This document shows, in pieces, positions 8,866 to 17,737 of a stretch of DNA of 64,000 bases. A program made the position numbers and the translations under genes. The notes below the pieces were generated by a model. That model did not search any database, was not told the DNA's origin, and saw nothing but the letters and a program-made list of their open reading frames with translations. Each line of letters begins with the position of its first letter. Within the stretch, counting starts at the first letter, position 1. Source of the stretch: [Erwinia] mediterraneensis (GTDB taxonomy: Bacteria; Pseudomonadota; Gammaproteobacteria; Enterobacterales; Enterobacteriaceae); NCBI RefSeq assembly GCF_900604315.1, contig NZ_LR026978.1, forward strand, positions 3,792,013-3,856,012, in the 5' to 3' direction.

Positions 8866-9263
8866 GAGACCCGGATACACGCCACGCTTGCGGGCCGTCA
8901 CTTCCGACGGCCTTGTCAGGCGCACACGTTTTTCAGCGGCACTCTCCGCCAACCCCGTTCTGCGTTGCTTAGCCCCGATTCTGCCTGATCCCATCGCCCT
9001 CCCATAAATTTCTCCTTGCGTCATCAGCAGGCCAACAGCTTAGCCATCACCCCGCCAGATCGAGCAGATTTGGACGCCCCGGATAACAAGCGGCTCTGCA
9101 CGCTCGGATCCTGCGCTTGTTTCCATCTGTGGAAAAGATCACATAATTGTATTTTTGTATATTGTATTACTGTAATACCTAAACGGCACACAGACGCCAG
9201 CGGCGGCAGAAAAAACGACCATTTGTTGAATCATTCAGGGTTAATCATCAAAGGAGAAGTGCG
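8866..9263. other. Promoter region of the catabolic cluster
   Basis: About 400 bp without a gene. The right half contains an AT-rich tract, ATAATTGTATTTTTGTATAT, and the inverted repeat at 9162-9178. It is the likely promoter and control region of the first catabolic gene. Confidence 0.5.
9162..9178. promoter_or_regulatory. Candidate GntR/FCD operator 1
   Basis: GTATTAC-T-GTAATAC is a perfect 7-bp inverted repeat. The overlapping TTGTATTACTG (9162-9172) fits the FadR-subfamily pattern TNGTNNNACNA except for the last base. Related sequences precede two other cluster genes (14336 and 17717). Confidence 0.5.
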
Positions 9264-10646
9264 GTGGGACAGATAACATTGCTAAGCAACCTGGTTGACC
9301 AGGCACTATCACACGCCGTTTTTCCTGAATCAGCGCGCGTAAAAGCCGCGATTTGTTTTCTTGATTTTTTATCCTGCACGCTGGAGTCAGCACATTTGCC
9401 GTGGAGCCAGCAGGTACGGGATATCGCGGCGAAAAGCAGCGGCGTGGTACCGGTGGCAGGCGACGCGGTATGCGCCAGTGCAGAAGAGGCAGCCTTTGCG
9501 AATGCAGTCAGAGGCCACGGCCTGGTGCGTGAAGATATGCACACCGGCAGCATTTCCCATATGGGCGTGGTGATTTGGCCAGTGCTGATTTCACTGGCAG
9601 CGGAAAATCCTGCGCTGAACGCCTGCCCGCTTGCAGCGGCCATTTTAGGTTATGAACTCGGCGGACGCATTGGACGCGCGCTGATTACACCGGCGATGGC
9701 GCGTCACTTTCGCCCTACAGGTCTTATTGGTCCACTGGCGGCCACCCTTGCGGGTGCCGCACTGCTGCAGCTCGATCGGGAAAAAACCATCAACGCCCTT
9801 GCGTTCGCCGCCAATGCCTTTGGCGGTTTAAATGAGTGGCCGCACAGCGGTGCCGACGAGATGTATTACCATCCGGGATTCGCTGCCCGCAACGCCATTA
9901 CCGCACTCAGACTGGCGATGCTGGGCGCGCAAGGCTCTGCTTCCGCGCTTGATGGCCAGGCCGGGCTGTTCGCCGCCTTCGCGATTCCGCTGAAGGAACC
10001 GCTGTCACTGTTTCCACAGGATGAATACGAAATAACCACGGTATTCAACAAAGAAGTACCCGCCTGTAATTTTGCTCAGTCCCCCTGCCAGGTCGCGCTG
10101 GCGGCGGTCGAACGCATAAAAAACATTGACGAAATAAAACGTATTGAACTTTCCACCTGTCAGGCGGCGATAAATTATCCCGGCTGTGCCTGGCGCGGGC
10201 CGTTTAACACGCCGTTACAGGCCAAAATGAGCATTTACTTTGGCGTCGCCGCGACCCTGGCACAGCGGGAGATTGCCGAGTCGAATTATGCCCGGCTGGA
10301 AGATGAACGCATTGCACGTCTGATCGAAAAAATCACGCTGAAGGTTTCTGCGGATCTGGATAGCGTCTTTCCTGCCCGCCAGGGAGCGGCGATTCGCATT
10401 GAAACTCTGCAGGGTGAAGTCATCCATGAATCCCTTGAAGACGTGCGTGCAGCATCGCCAGAACAGGTGATAAACAGGCTGAAGCAGGTGGCAAGCGAAC
10501 GCCTTTCCGCCGCCGCCTGTTCGCACCTGACGACCGCCATCACCACACTATCCACAGGGGAAGCAACGGCAGAGCATTTATTGTATCTGGTGCGGCTGTG
10601 CAGTGGCATGCACCTTTCAGCAGGTTGTTCGCTGGCTACAGAGTGA
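9264..10646 (+). CDS. MmgE/PrpD family protein
   Basis: 460 residues of the MmgE/PrpD fold, which includes 2-methylcitrate dehydratase, cis-aconitate decarboxylase and isomerases of small polycarboxylates. Visible family features are the N-terminal all-alpha region with DFLSCTLESAH, RGHGLVREDMH, an alpha-helical GYELGGRIGRAL stretch, and GGLNEWPHSGADE. No prpB or prpC is nearby, so this is not the methylcitrate cycle. The start is GTG 9264, with AAGGAGAAG just upstream. It is the first gene of the cluster and probably carries out a dehydration, isomerisation or decarboxylation; that role is inferred. Confidence 0.8.
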   Translation: MGQITLLSNLVDQALSHAVFPESARVKAAICFLDFLSCTLESAHLPWSQQVRDIAAKSSGVVPVAGDAVCASAEEAAFANAVRGHGLVREDMHTGSISHMGVVIWPVLISLAAENPALNACPLAAAILGYELGGRIGRALITPAMARHFRPTGLIGPLAATLAGAALLQLDREKTINALAFAANAFGGLNEWPHSGADEMYYHPGFAARNAITALRLAMLGAQGSASALDGQAGLFAAFAIPLKEPLSLFPQDEYEITTVFNKEVPACNFAQSPCQVALAAVERIKNIDEIKRIELSTCQAAINYPGCAWRGPFNTPLQAKMSIYFGVAATLAQREIAESNYARLEDERIARLIEKITLKVSADLDSVFPARQGAAIRIETLQGEVIHESLEDVRAASPEQVINRLKQVASERLSAAACSHLTTAITTLSTGEATAEHLLYLVRLCSGMHLSAGCSLATE

Positions 10647-10797
10647 ACCGCGCCGAAATCCTGCATCGTTGCAGGGGAAATGACAGACGCCTGTGTCACC
10701 TTGCCAGAACACATGGCGCTTACTTTTTTATTCCGGAACCCTGCAGGGACGCTTAACTGAAGCGTATCCCGCTCCACCTGTGTAAAAGGGCAGCTTT

Positions 10798-11607
10798 ATG
10801 TCAGCAGAATGTGAAAACTATCAGATCTATGCCATTCGCTATGCGCATCATAACCGGCAAGCCAGAGAGAACTTTATTGGCGGCGACATTCATGATGGTC
10901 CGATGCCCATGGACTATTTCGTCTGGGCGATTGTCGGCAGGCAGCAAACTCTCATTGTCGATATGGGGTTCGATGCGGCCATGGCAGAAAAGCGAGGCCG
11001 TACCCTCACCCATCCTGTCGAAGCGGGCTTACAGCGGGCAGGCGTTGATGCCAACAAGGTGAAAAATGTCATTGTGACCCATATGCATTATGACCATGCC
11101 GGCAATCAGCATCTCTTTCCGGCAGCGACCTTTCATGTTCAGGACCAGGAAATGGCCTTTTGTACCGGTCGCTATATGTGTCATGAGGGCGTACGCCACC
11201 CTTTTGCCGTTGAAGATGTCCAGGCGATGATCGGGAAACTTTTTGCCGGACGGGTCTGTTTTCATCATGGTGACAGCGAACTCCTGCCGGGCATCACACT
11301 CCACCGGGTGGGCGGCCATTCCGACGGTTTACAGATCGTCAGAGTGCGTACCGAACGAGGCTGGGTCGTGCTGGCTTCAGACGCCGCACACTATTACGCC
11401 AATATTGATCAGCAACTGCCCTATCCGGTGGTCTTCAACATCGGCGATATGATGGAAGGCTACCAGCGGGTCAGGCAGCTGGCCGATTCCGCAGACCACA
11501 TCATCCCCGGACATGACCCTCTGGTTTTGCAACGTTATCCGGCACTGCAACCCGGCACAGAAGCGTGGATTGTCCGTCTCGATCTGGCGCCGCTCCCGCT
11601 GAATTAA
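10798..11607 (+). CDS. Metallo-beta-lactamase-fold lactonase-like hydrolase
   Basis: 269 residues resembling the N-acyl homoserine lactonase group of the MBL superfamily. The dinuclear zinc ligands are HMHYDHAG (HxHxDH), His in GGHSDG, Asp in ASDAAHYY and His in IPGHDP. In a catabolic cluster it more likely opens a lactone intermediate than quenches quorum signals, but the sequence does not settle this. The start is ATG 10798 with AAGGG about 8 bp upstream. A 150-bp gap separates it from the MmgE gene, and the next gene follows after 22 bp. Confidence 0.85.
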   Translation: MSAECENYQIYAIRYAHHNRQARENFIGGDIHDGPMPMDYFVWAIVGRQQTLIVDMGFDAAMAEKRGRTLTHPVEAGLQRAGVDANKVKNVIVTHMHYDHAGNQHLFPAATFHVQDQEMAFCTGRYMCHEGVRHPFAVEDVQAMIGKLFAGRVCFHHGDSELLPGITLHRVGGHSDGLQIVRVRTERGWVVLASDAAHYYANIDQQLPYPVVFNIGDMMEGYQRVRQLADSADHIIPGHDPLVLQRYPALQPGTEAWIVRLDLAPLPLN

Positions 11608-11629
11608 TTCCCGTTATCAAGGAGACCTT

Positions 11630-11956
11630 ATGCTCTATGAACTGCGCGTTTACCACTGTCTGCCGGGGCGTTTACCGGCACTGCTCGAACGTTTTCGCAC
11701 CACCACGCTGGGGTTCTTTGCTACCTATGGCATTGAAGCTGTGGGTTTCTGGACCACCCAGGTCGGCGAAAGTAACCATACGCTGACCTATCTGCTGAAA
11801 TGGCAGGACATGGCCGATCGAGAAGCGCGCTGGAACGCTTTTCAGGCGGACAGCGACTGGATAGCCAAACGCGCCGGGAGCGAGCGGGAAAAGGCTATTG
11901 TCGCGCGGATTGAAAACAGTTTTCTGGCACCAACCGATTTTTCTTCGCTGCGTTAG
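11630..11956 (+). CDS. NIPSNAP family protein
   Basis: 108 residues of the NIPSNAP ferredoxin-like fold: an opening MLYELRVYHCLPGRLPALL, a GFWTTQVGES strand, and YLLKWQDMADREARWNAF with the conserved W-x-D-x-x-R. Small bacterial NIPSNAP proteins recur in catabolic operons; no reaction has been firmly assigned. AAGGAG precedes the ATG. It lies in the same run as the lactonase-like gene and the dehydrogenase after it. Confidence 0.8.
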   Translation: MLYELRVYHCLPGRLPALLERFRTTTLGFFATYGIEAVGFWTTQVGESNHTLTYLLKWQDMADREARWNAFQADSDWIAKRAGSEREKAIVARIENSFLAPTDFSSLR

Positions 11957-11988
11957 GCGATAACTGAGCTGAATCAAGAGAGGTAAGA

Positions 11989-12864
11989 GTGAAAGCGATC
12001 AGCAACATTGGTTTTATTGGGCTTGGCATGATGGGGACGCCCATGGCGACATGTCTGGCACGGGCGGGATATCACTTATATCTGAACGATACCGACGAAG
12101 CCCGCACCCGAGCGCTCTGCGCCTCGACAGGCGCCAGTGTCTTAACCACAGACAATATCGCCGACTGCGAGGCCCTGATCACGATGCTGCCTGACTCCAC
12201 TATTGTGGAGGAGGTGTTACTGAGTCGTAAATGGGCGGCAGGATTAACTGCAGGTGCAGTGGTGATTGATATGAGTTCTTCCGTGCCAACGCGCTCACGC
12301 CAGCTTGCCGCCAGGCTGCAGGCGATGGGACTGGCGTGGCTGGATGCGCCGGTATCAGGAGGTGTGAAACGCGCTGAGCAAGGCGAGCTGGCGATTCTGG
12401 TTGGCGGCGAAGAGAAAGTACTGGCGCGCTGCCAGGCGCTGCTGGAAACCATGGGGCGCTCGGTATTGCACATTGGCGCGGCCGGCGCTGGCCATGCGGC
12501 GAAAGCGCTGAATAACTATGTTTCGGCGGCGGGCCTGGCAGCCACTGTCGAAGCGCTGCATATCGCCCAACGTTTTGGTATTGACGCGTCGGTAATGACT
12601 GATGTGCTCAATGCGTCGACCGGGCGCAGCAATACGTCAGAAAACAAAGTGAAGCAGTTTATGCTCAGCGGCAGTTACGCATCCGGCTTTGCCCTGAAAC
12701 TGATGGATAAAGATCTGCATATCGCCCAGGCGCTGGCAGACGACGTGAACTACCCGATGACGCTTGGCCGCAGTTGTATCGCGCTATGGCATCGGGCCGC
12801 AGAATCAGCTTCCGCTACCACCGATCACACCGAAATGTACCGTTTACTGGCGGATAACCTTTAA
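11989..12864 (+). CDS. Beta-hydroxyacid dehydrogenase (3-HIBADH family), copy 1
   Basis: 291 residues. An N-terminal Rossmann fold carries GFIGLGMMGTPMA (GxGxxG), the substrate-binding motif DAPVSGGVKRAEQG is near residues 121-134, and a catalytic lysine lies in GHAAKALNNY. The family oxidises or reduces 3-hydroxyisobutyrate, tartronate semialdehyde and similar beta-hydroxyacids with NAD(P). The start is GTG 11989 with AGAGGTAAGA upstream. A second family member lies at 16259 in the same cluster; the two differ enough to suggest separate substrates or steps. Confidence 0.88.
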   Translation: MKAISNIGFIGLGMMGTPMATCLARAGYHLYLNDTDEARTRALCASTGASVLTTDNIADCEALITMLPDSTIVEEVLLSRKWAAGLTAGAVVIDMSSSVPTRSRQLAARLQAMGLAWLDAPVSGGVKRAEQGELAILVGGEEKVLARCQALLETMGRSVLHIGAAGAGHAAKALNNYVSAAGLAATVEALHIAQRFGIDASVMTDVLNASTGRSNTSENKVKQFMLSGSYASGFALKLMDKDLHIAQALADDVNYPMTLGRSCIALWHRAAESASATTDHTEMYRLLADNL

Positions 12865-12879
12865 TGTCAGGAGATTGTG

Positions 12880-14310
12880 ATGTCTCATGCTGCACAATTT
12901 TATATTGATGGCCAGTGGGTGGAACCGGACGCTCCCCGCCCGTTCGACGTCATCAATCCCGCAACGGAACAGCCGATCGCTTCCCTGGCGTTGGGGAATC
13001 ACCATGATGTGGCGCGGGCAGTCAGAGCGGCACGGCGCGCTTTTCTGCCCTGGGCCGCCACCTCTGTTGCAGAACGGCTGGCGTTATTGCGGCGTATCCT
13101 TGACGGCTATCAACGGCGTTATGACGAGTTTGTTGAGGCGATTCGCCTGGAAATGGGGTCACCCGTCACCTTTGCCCGCGACGGACAGGCAGCGCGTGGG
13201 CCTGCACATCTGAACGCCATCATTGAGGTACTGGAAAATTTTTCTTTTGAGACGATGCGTGGCACGACCCGGATTCGCCTGGAACCGGTGGGTGTGTGTG
13301 GGCTGATAACCCCCTGGAACTGGCCGGTAAATCAGGTGATGGTAAAAGTGGCACCGGCGTTGGCGGCAGGCTGCACAATGATACTGAAGCCCAGCGAATA
13401 TTCTCCCATCAGCACGCTCCTGCTGGCTGAAGTCCTGCATGACGCTGGGGTTCCCGCTGGGGTGTTTAATCTGGTCAATGGCGATGGTGAAGGAGTGGGT
13501 GCGGCTATCGCGGCGCATCCGGATGTGGATATGGTCTCTTTCACCGGATCCACCCGCGCCGGAATTGCGGTCGCGAAACTGGCAGCCGATAGCGTGAAAC
13601 GTGTCGCGCAAGAACTGGGTGGAAAATCCGCCAATATACTGCTGGATGATGTCGATCTGGAAGAGGCGGTAACGCGTGGCATCGCTGGCTGTTTCACCAA
13701 CTGCGGCCAGTCCTGCTCCATCCCGACCCGTATGCTGGTGCCGCGCGCCCTGCTGCCGCGTGTTGATGAAATAGCCCGACGCGTGGCGTCAGGTTACCGT
13801 CCCGGCCCGACGGAAGATCCACAAACAGAGCTGGGGCCGCTGGTGAACCTGGCGCAATTCACCCGTGTGCAACAGTTGATCGCCCGCGGCATCCAGGAAG
13901 GCGCAAACCTGATTGCAGGCGGAAACGGCAAGCCGGAAGGCCTGGAAACCGGCTACTACGTGCGTCCCACGGTATTCAGCAACGTCTCACCCGATATGAC
14001 CATTGCCCGGGAGGAGATCTTTGGTCCGGTGCTCTCTATCATTCCTTATGACAGCGATGATGAAGCCGTCGCTATTGCCAACGATTCCGAGTATGGGCTT
14101 GCGGCTTACGTTCAGTCCGGCGATCTGATGCGCGCGCGTAATATCGCCCGTCGTCTACGGGCAGGCCAGGTGCATATCAACTATCCCCGTCCCGATTTTC
14201 ATGCCCCTTTTGGTGGCTATCGCCGCTCCGGTAATGGCCGTGAATGGGGAGAGGCCGGTCTGCGCGAATACCTCGAAGTCAAAGCCATGGTGGGATATGG
14301 CGACGCCTGA
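12880..14310 (+). CDS. Aldehyde dehydrogenase family protein
   Basis: 476 residues of the NAD(P)-dependent ALDH superfamily. Visible features are the TPWNWPVNQ segment, the KPSEYSP cofactor-binding region, FTGSTRAG, the general base in QELGGKSANI, and the catalytic cysteine in NCGQSCSIPTR. It oxidises an aldehyde to an acid (or CoA ester) in the cluster's pathway; the aldehyde is unknown. ATG 12880 is preferred over the adjacent GTG 12877 because AGGAG lies 7 bp from it. It follows the dehydrogenase by 15 bp. Confidence 0.9.
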   Translation: MSHAAQFYIDGQWVEPDAPRPFDVINPATEQPIASLALGNHHDVARAVRAARRAFLPWAATSVAERLALLRRILDGYQRRYDEFVEAIRLEMGSPVTFARDGQAARGPAHLNAIIEVLENFSFETMRGTTRIRLEPVGVCGLITPWNWPVNQVMVKVAPALAAGCTMILKPSEYSPISTLLLAEVLHDAGVPAGVFNLVNGDGEGVGAAIAAHPDVDMVSFTGSTRAGIAVAKLAADSVKRVAQELGGKSANILLDDVDLEEAVTRGIAGCFTNCGQSCSIPTRMLVPRALLPRVDEIARRVASGYRPGPTEDPQTELGPLVNLAQFTRVQQLIARGIQEGANLIAGGNGKPEGLETGYYVRPTVFSNVSPDMTIAREEIFGPVLSIIPYDSDDEAVAIANDSEYGLAAYVQSGDLMRARNIARRLRAGQVHINYPRPDFHAPFGGYRRSGNGREWGEAGLREYLEVKAMVGYGDA

Positions 14311-14335
14311 GCGCAAAAAATTTTCTCTGAAATTA

Positions 14336-14346
14336 TTGTATGACAA
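14336..14346. promoter_or_regulatory. Candidate GntR/FCD operator 2
   Basis: TTGTATGACAA matches the FadR-subfamily consensus TNGTNNNACNA exactly and sits inside the longer repeat ATTGT-ATG-ACAAT. It lies 43 bp before the PcaC-like gene, so that gene and those after it may start from a second promoter. Confidence 0.6.
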
Positions 14347-14388
14347 TATTATTGAATAATCTGAAGTTGAGAAACTAAAGGAGTCAGA

Positions 14389-14787
14389 ATGGACGAAAGC
14401 GAACTGTTTCAGAAGGGTTTTAACCACCGTAAACAGGTGTTGGGCGCAGCGCATGTCGATCGCTCCTGGGCCAGTGCCGACGAGTTTAATCGGCCGATAC
14501 AGCGACTGGTCACGGAATTTTGTTGGGGTGAGGTCTGGGGCGATGAGACGCTCAGTTTTAAAACGCGCAGCATGCTGAATATCGCCATGCTGACCGCGAT
14601 GAGCCAGCATCACGAGCTGGCGGTGCATGTCCGTGGCGCGCTGAATAACGGCGTGAGTCACGAAGAGATCCGTGCCGTGCTGATGCAAACGGCGGTTTAC
14701 TGCGGTGCACCCGCTGCGCTGGCAGCGTTTCGCGTTGCCAGTAAAGCCATTAGCGAGTGGGAAAAAGAACATTCCGCCTCGGCTTAA
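14389..14787 (+). CDS. Carboxymuconolactone decarboxylase (PcaC-like)
   Basis: 132 residues, the length of PcaC. The segment ELAVHVRGALNNGVSHEEIR followed by VLMQTAVYCGAPAALAAF matches PcaC closely. PcaC decarboxylates gamma-carboxymuconolactone in the protocatechuate pathway, but no other pca genes are here, so it may act on a different lactone. It lacks the CxxC pair of AhpD-type peroxidases. AAAGGAG precedes the ATG. Confidence 0.85.
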   Translation: MDESELFQKGFNHRKQVLGAAHVDRSWASADEFNRPIQRLVTEFCWGEVWGDETLSFKTRSMLNIAMLTAMSQHHELAVHVRGALNNGVSHEEIRAVLMQTAVYCGAPAALAAFRVASKAISEWEKEHSASA

Positions 14788-14889
14788 CCTCTCATCCAGC
14801 CCTCTGGCCCTACAACCCATGATCAGCGGCGCTGGATTTCCACCCAGAACAAGGCATCCACAGAGATGCACTGAGAAACGGGAGACATT

Positions 14890-16248
14890 ATGGTTAGCGT
14901 AAGCGCCAATACGACTGTTGTGGATAATGTTCACGATCAGTCGCTGGAAGAAAAGAGAAAGAACGCCATTAAAGGTGCTTTCTTTTCTGAATATATAGAT
15001 ATGTTCGATATTTATCTGCCGGTCGTTGTGCTGTCGCCGATGCTATTCTATTTTCAGCCGCCCAACCTTTCTGCCAGCACGGAAACCATTCTCGCGTCAC
15101 TGGTTTTTATCACTACTCTCCTCGGCCGTCCTTTGGGTGCGCTGCTGTTTGGTATTGTGGCAGATAAACTCGGCAGGCGGAAAGCGTCGATCTATTCGGT
15201 ATCGGGCTTCGGGATCGTGACGCTGTTAATCGCCCTGCTGCCTGGCTATCAAACGCTGGGCCTGGGATCCTATATCCTGCTGGTGTTGCTGCGTTTTATT
15301 GATGGCATTTTCCTGGGTGGCGGTTATACCGGTGCCATGCCTCTGGCTATTGAATATTCGAAAAAAGAGAAACGTGGTTTTGTCGGTGGCCTCATTATCG
15401 CCGGGTTCCCGGCCGCGTATGTCAGTATTAACCTGATTACCATGCTCATGTTTGCCTTGTTTCCGCAGGGCGGTATGGATTCCCCCTATGTTCAATGGGG
15501 ATGGCGTATCCCTTTTATCATCGGCGCGCTGATGGCGGCAGGTCTGGCGCTATATTATGTCTATAAAGTCGCGGAATCTGAGGTATGGCAAAGCGGAGAT
15601 GGCGCAGTACGCGAAAAAGTGCCTCTGCTGGATCTGCTGAAAGGAAAAAGCGCCCGCAATCTTTTCCAGGTGCTTATTATGATGAGCGGTTTCTGGTTAA
15701 CGCAAAATATCATTACCATCTTTCTGCCAACGGGCGTGCTGTTACATACCCTGCATCTGAGCGGTTTTGAAATGACCGCGACGCTGATTATTTGCTATAT
15801 CCTGTTGTTTTTCAGTTATATCGGTTCTGGTTTATTAGGGCAAAAAATTGGCCGCCGCCGCTTTTTCATTATTGTTGGCCCGCTAATCGCCACGCTGGGT
15901 GCCGCCATTCTCTGGGCGCTGTTGCACCTTCCCAACCTGTCGTTACCTGCCATTATGCTGTTGGTCAGTCTGCTGGCGGTGCTGGTGACTTCGCCCTGGG
16001 GCGTTATCGTTACCTATATCAATGAGCGGTTTGTTACCGATGTGCGTGCAACCGGCTTTGGCATCGGTTTTAGCCTCTCGGTGATCCTGCCCTCCTTTTA
16101 CGCCTTTTATATGGAGTGGCTGAGCGCGCTGATGCCGTTCAGTCTGACCGCTGTTGTCCTGCTGGTACTGGGCGGCGTGATCGGAATGATCGGTGCGCTG
16201 ATGGGGCCAGAAACCAAAGATGTCGATTTCTCGACGCATCAGGATTAA
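14890..16248 (+). CDS. MFS transporter of organic acids
   Basis: 452 residues with about 12 predicted membrane segments and the MFS signature GIVADKLGRRKASIY between the second and third. The cytoplasmic N-terminus LEEKRKNAIKGAFFSEYIDM contains an acidic pair at the first helix, as in the metabolite:H+ symporter group. It sits between catabolic enzymes and is the likely importer of the cluster's substrate, probably a carboxylate; the substrate cannot be read from the sequence. The start is ATG 14890, after GGGAGA. Confidence 0.88.
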   Translation: MVSVSANTTVVDNVHDQSLEEKRKNAIKGAFFSEYIDMFDIYLPVVVLSPMLFYFQPPNLSASTETILASLVFITTLLGRPLGALLFGIVADKLGRRKASIYSVSGFGIVTLLIALLPGYQTLGLGSYILLVLLRFIDGIFLGGGYTGAMPLAIEYSKKEKRGFVGGLIIAGFPAAYVSINLITMLMFALFPQGGMDSPYVQWGWRIPFIIGALMAAGLALYYVYKVAESEVWQSGDGAVREKVPLLDLLKGKSARNLFQVLIMMSGFWLTQNIITIFLPTGVLLHTLHLSGFEMTATLIICYILLFFSYIGSGLLGQKIGRRRFFIIVGPLIATLGAAILWALLHLPNLSLPAIMLLVSLLAVLVTSPWGVIVTYINERFVTDVRATGFGIGFSLSVILPSFYAFYMEWLSALMPFSLTAVVLLVLGGVIGMIGALMGPETKDVDFSTHQD

Positions 16249-16258
16249 GGAGGTCATC

Positions 16259-17155
16259 ATGGAAAACAGAAAAGTGGGTTTTATCGGCCTGGGCAATATG
16301 GGCGGACGCATGGCGCGCCGTCTGGTGGCTGCCGGTATTCAGGTAACAGGATTTGATACACAGCGCGCAGCGGTGGAACGTGCCGGGGCACTCTCTGCCT
16401 CCTCCCTTGCACAACTGGTGGAAGCCAGTCCGCTGATCATGCTCTCACTACCCGACAGTAAAGCGGTGGAAAGCGTGATAAGTGGTGAAAACGGTGTGCT
16501 GACGTATTGTCAGCCAGGCCAGACCGTGGTGGATTTAAGCACTGCCGCCGCCAGTTCAACCCGGCGTTTATACGGCCTGCTGGCAGCGAAAGGCGTCCAC
16601 TATATTGATGCCGGGATATCCGGCGGCGCGGCGGCGGCAGAGAAAGGTACGCTAACTCTGATGGTTGGCGGGGATGGTGCCGCCATTGAAAGCATCGCAT
16701 GGGCATTTGACCCTATTGCCAGCAAAGTTGTGGTAATGGGAGGCAGCGGTGCCGGTCACACCACCAAATTACTGAATAACTTTCTCAACGCCGTCAGCCT
16801 CGCGGCCACTGCCGAAGTGATGGTGGCAGGGAAAAAAGCGGGCCTCGACATGCATCGTCTGCTGGAGGTGTTTAACAGCAGCAGTGGCGTTAATTTCGCT
16901 ACCCTCAACCGTTTTCCGCATATTGTCGAGGGCGATTATCTGGAAGGCGGTCTCACCGGCAAACTGATGACGAAAGATCTGGTGCTGTACACGGACCTGC
17001 TACATGAACTGGGCATCGCGTCACTGAACAGCGCCGGACCGCTGGCCAGCTTCGGGCTGGCGACTGCGCTGGGCTATGGTGATGCCATCAGTAACCGCGT
17101 GGTCGATGCGATTGGCGATATTTCCGGCGGCGTACGCCTGCATACCCCCGATTAA
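16259..17155 (+). CDS. Beta-hydroxyacid dehydrogenase (3-HIBADH family), copy 2
   Basis: 298 residues. GFIGLGNMGGRMA (dinucleotide binding), DAGISGGAAAAEKGTLTLM (substrate site) and GHTTKLLNNF with the catalytic lysine are present. It is divergent from the copy at 11989. The ATG follows AAGGAGG within the last bases of the transporter gene region, 10 bp after that stop, so the two are co-transcribed. It may work in the opposite redox direction to copy 1 or on a later intermediate; this is inference. Confidence 0.88.
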   Translation: MENRKVGFIGLGNMGGRMARRLVAAGIQVTGFDTQRAAVERAGALSASSLAQLVEASPLIMLSLPDSKAVESVISGENGVLTYCQPGQTVVDLSTAAASSTRRLYGLLAAKGVHYIDAGISGGAAAAEKGTLTLMVGGDGAAIESIAWAFDPIASKVVVMGGSGAGHTTKLLNNFLNAVSLAATAEVMVAGKKAGLDMHRLLEVFNSSSGVNFATLNRFPHIVEGDYLEGGLTGKLMTKDLVLYTDLLHELGIASLNSAGPLASFGLATALGYGDAISNRVVDAIGDISGGVRLHTPD

Positions 17156-17171
17156 TTAACAGGAGTCAACG

Positions 17172-17561
17172 ATGCAAATTTACCATGGTCGTCAACAACA
17201 GGCGTTGTCAGAAAAGCGCGGCGCTACTTTCACCGGCGAAGTCTGGGCCGATCCGGTCATGCCGACGACGGATGGCGTCACGATGAATAATGTCTTTTTC
17301 ACACCGGGCGCACGCACCTGGTGGCATAGCCATGAGCAAGGGCAAATTCTGCAGGTGGTGGCTGGTCAGGGATGGATCTGTGTGGCAGGCGAGCAACCTC
17401 AAAAGATCCGTAGCGGCGACAGCGTCTGGATTCCGGCGAACGAGCGTCACTGGCACGGCGCGGCGGCAGATAGCTATTTACTGCATACCGCTATTTCTCT
17501 GGGGAAAACCCACTGGCAAGAGGAAGTCTCCGATCGGGATTATGCGCAACCGACCGGTTAA
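17172..17561 (+). CDS. Cupin-domain protein
   Basis: 129 residues forming a single cupin barrel. Motif 1 is in TWWHSHEQGQILQVVAGQGW (metal ligands His-x-His, with Gln/Glu following) and motif 2 in IPANERHWHGAA. Such proteins often pair with carboxymuconolactone-decarboxylase-like proteins and may be isomerases or lactonases. AGGAG precedes the ATG, 16 bp after the dehydrogenase. It is the last enzyme gene before a strong hairpin. Confidence 0.82.
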   Translation: MQIYHGRQQQALSEKRGATFTGEVWADPVMPTTDGVTMNNVFFTPGARTWWHSHEQGQILQVVAGQGWICVAGEQPQKIRSGDSVWIPANERHWHGAAADSYLLHTAISLGKTHWQEEVSDRDYAQPTG

Positions 17562-17598
17562 CTGAATCCTCTGCAGAGCCAGAAAGCGCGACAGGTGA

Positions 17599-17632
17599 CG
17601 CCTGGCGGGTTGGAGAGTCAACCCGCCAGGCG
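17599..17632. terminator. Long hairpin ending the catabolic operon
   Basis: CGCCTGGCGGGTTG (17599-17612) and CAACCCGCCAGGCG (17619-17632) form a perfect 14-bp stem with a 6-nt loop, 37 bp after the cupin stop. There is no strong T-run, so it may act as a weak terminator or protect the mRNA 3' end. Confidence 0.7.
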
Positions 17633-17716
17633 GATCTTAACGGGCTGGCTTTCCCTGCTGCACCGGGTAATCCTTGCTGCGTGACAGGAGCTGTGCTAAA
17701 AACAGCGCATATTATT

Positions 17717-17727
17717 TTGTCATACAG
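17717..17727. promoter_or_regulatory. Candidate GntR/FCD operator 3 (autoregulation)
   Basis: TTGTCATACAG differs from TNGTNNNACNA only at the last base. It ends 10 bp before the regulator's start codon and overlaps the AGGAA ribosome binding site, suggesting negative autoregulation. Confidence 0.45.
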
Positions 17728-17737
17728 GAACACAATC

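Noticed and set aside
9264..10646. Methylcitrate cycle (prpD) assignment for the MmgE/PrpD gene
   Set aside because: No prpB, prpC or prpE are nearby and the neighbours are lactone and beta-hydroxyacid enzymes, so only the family name is given.
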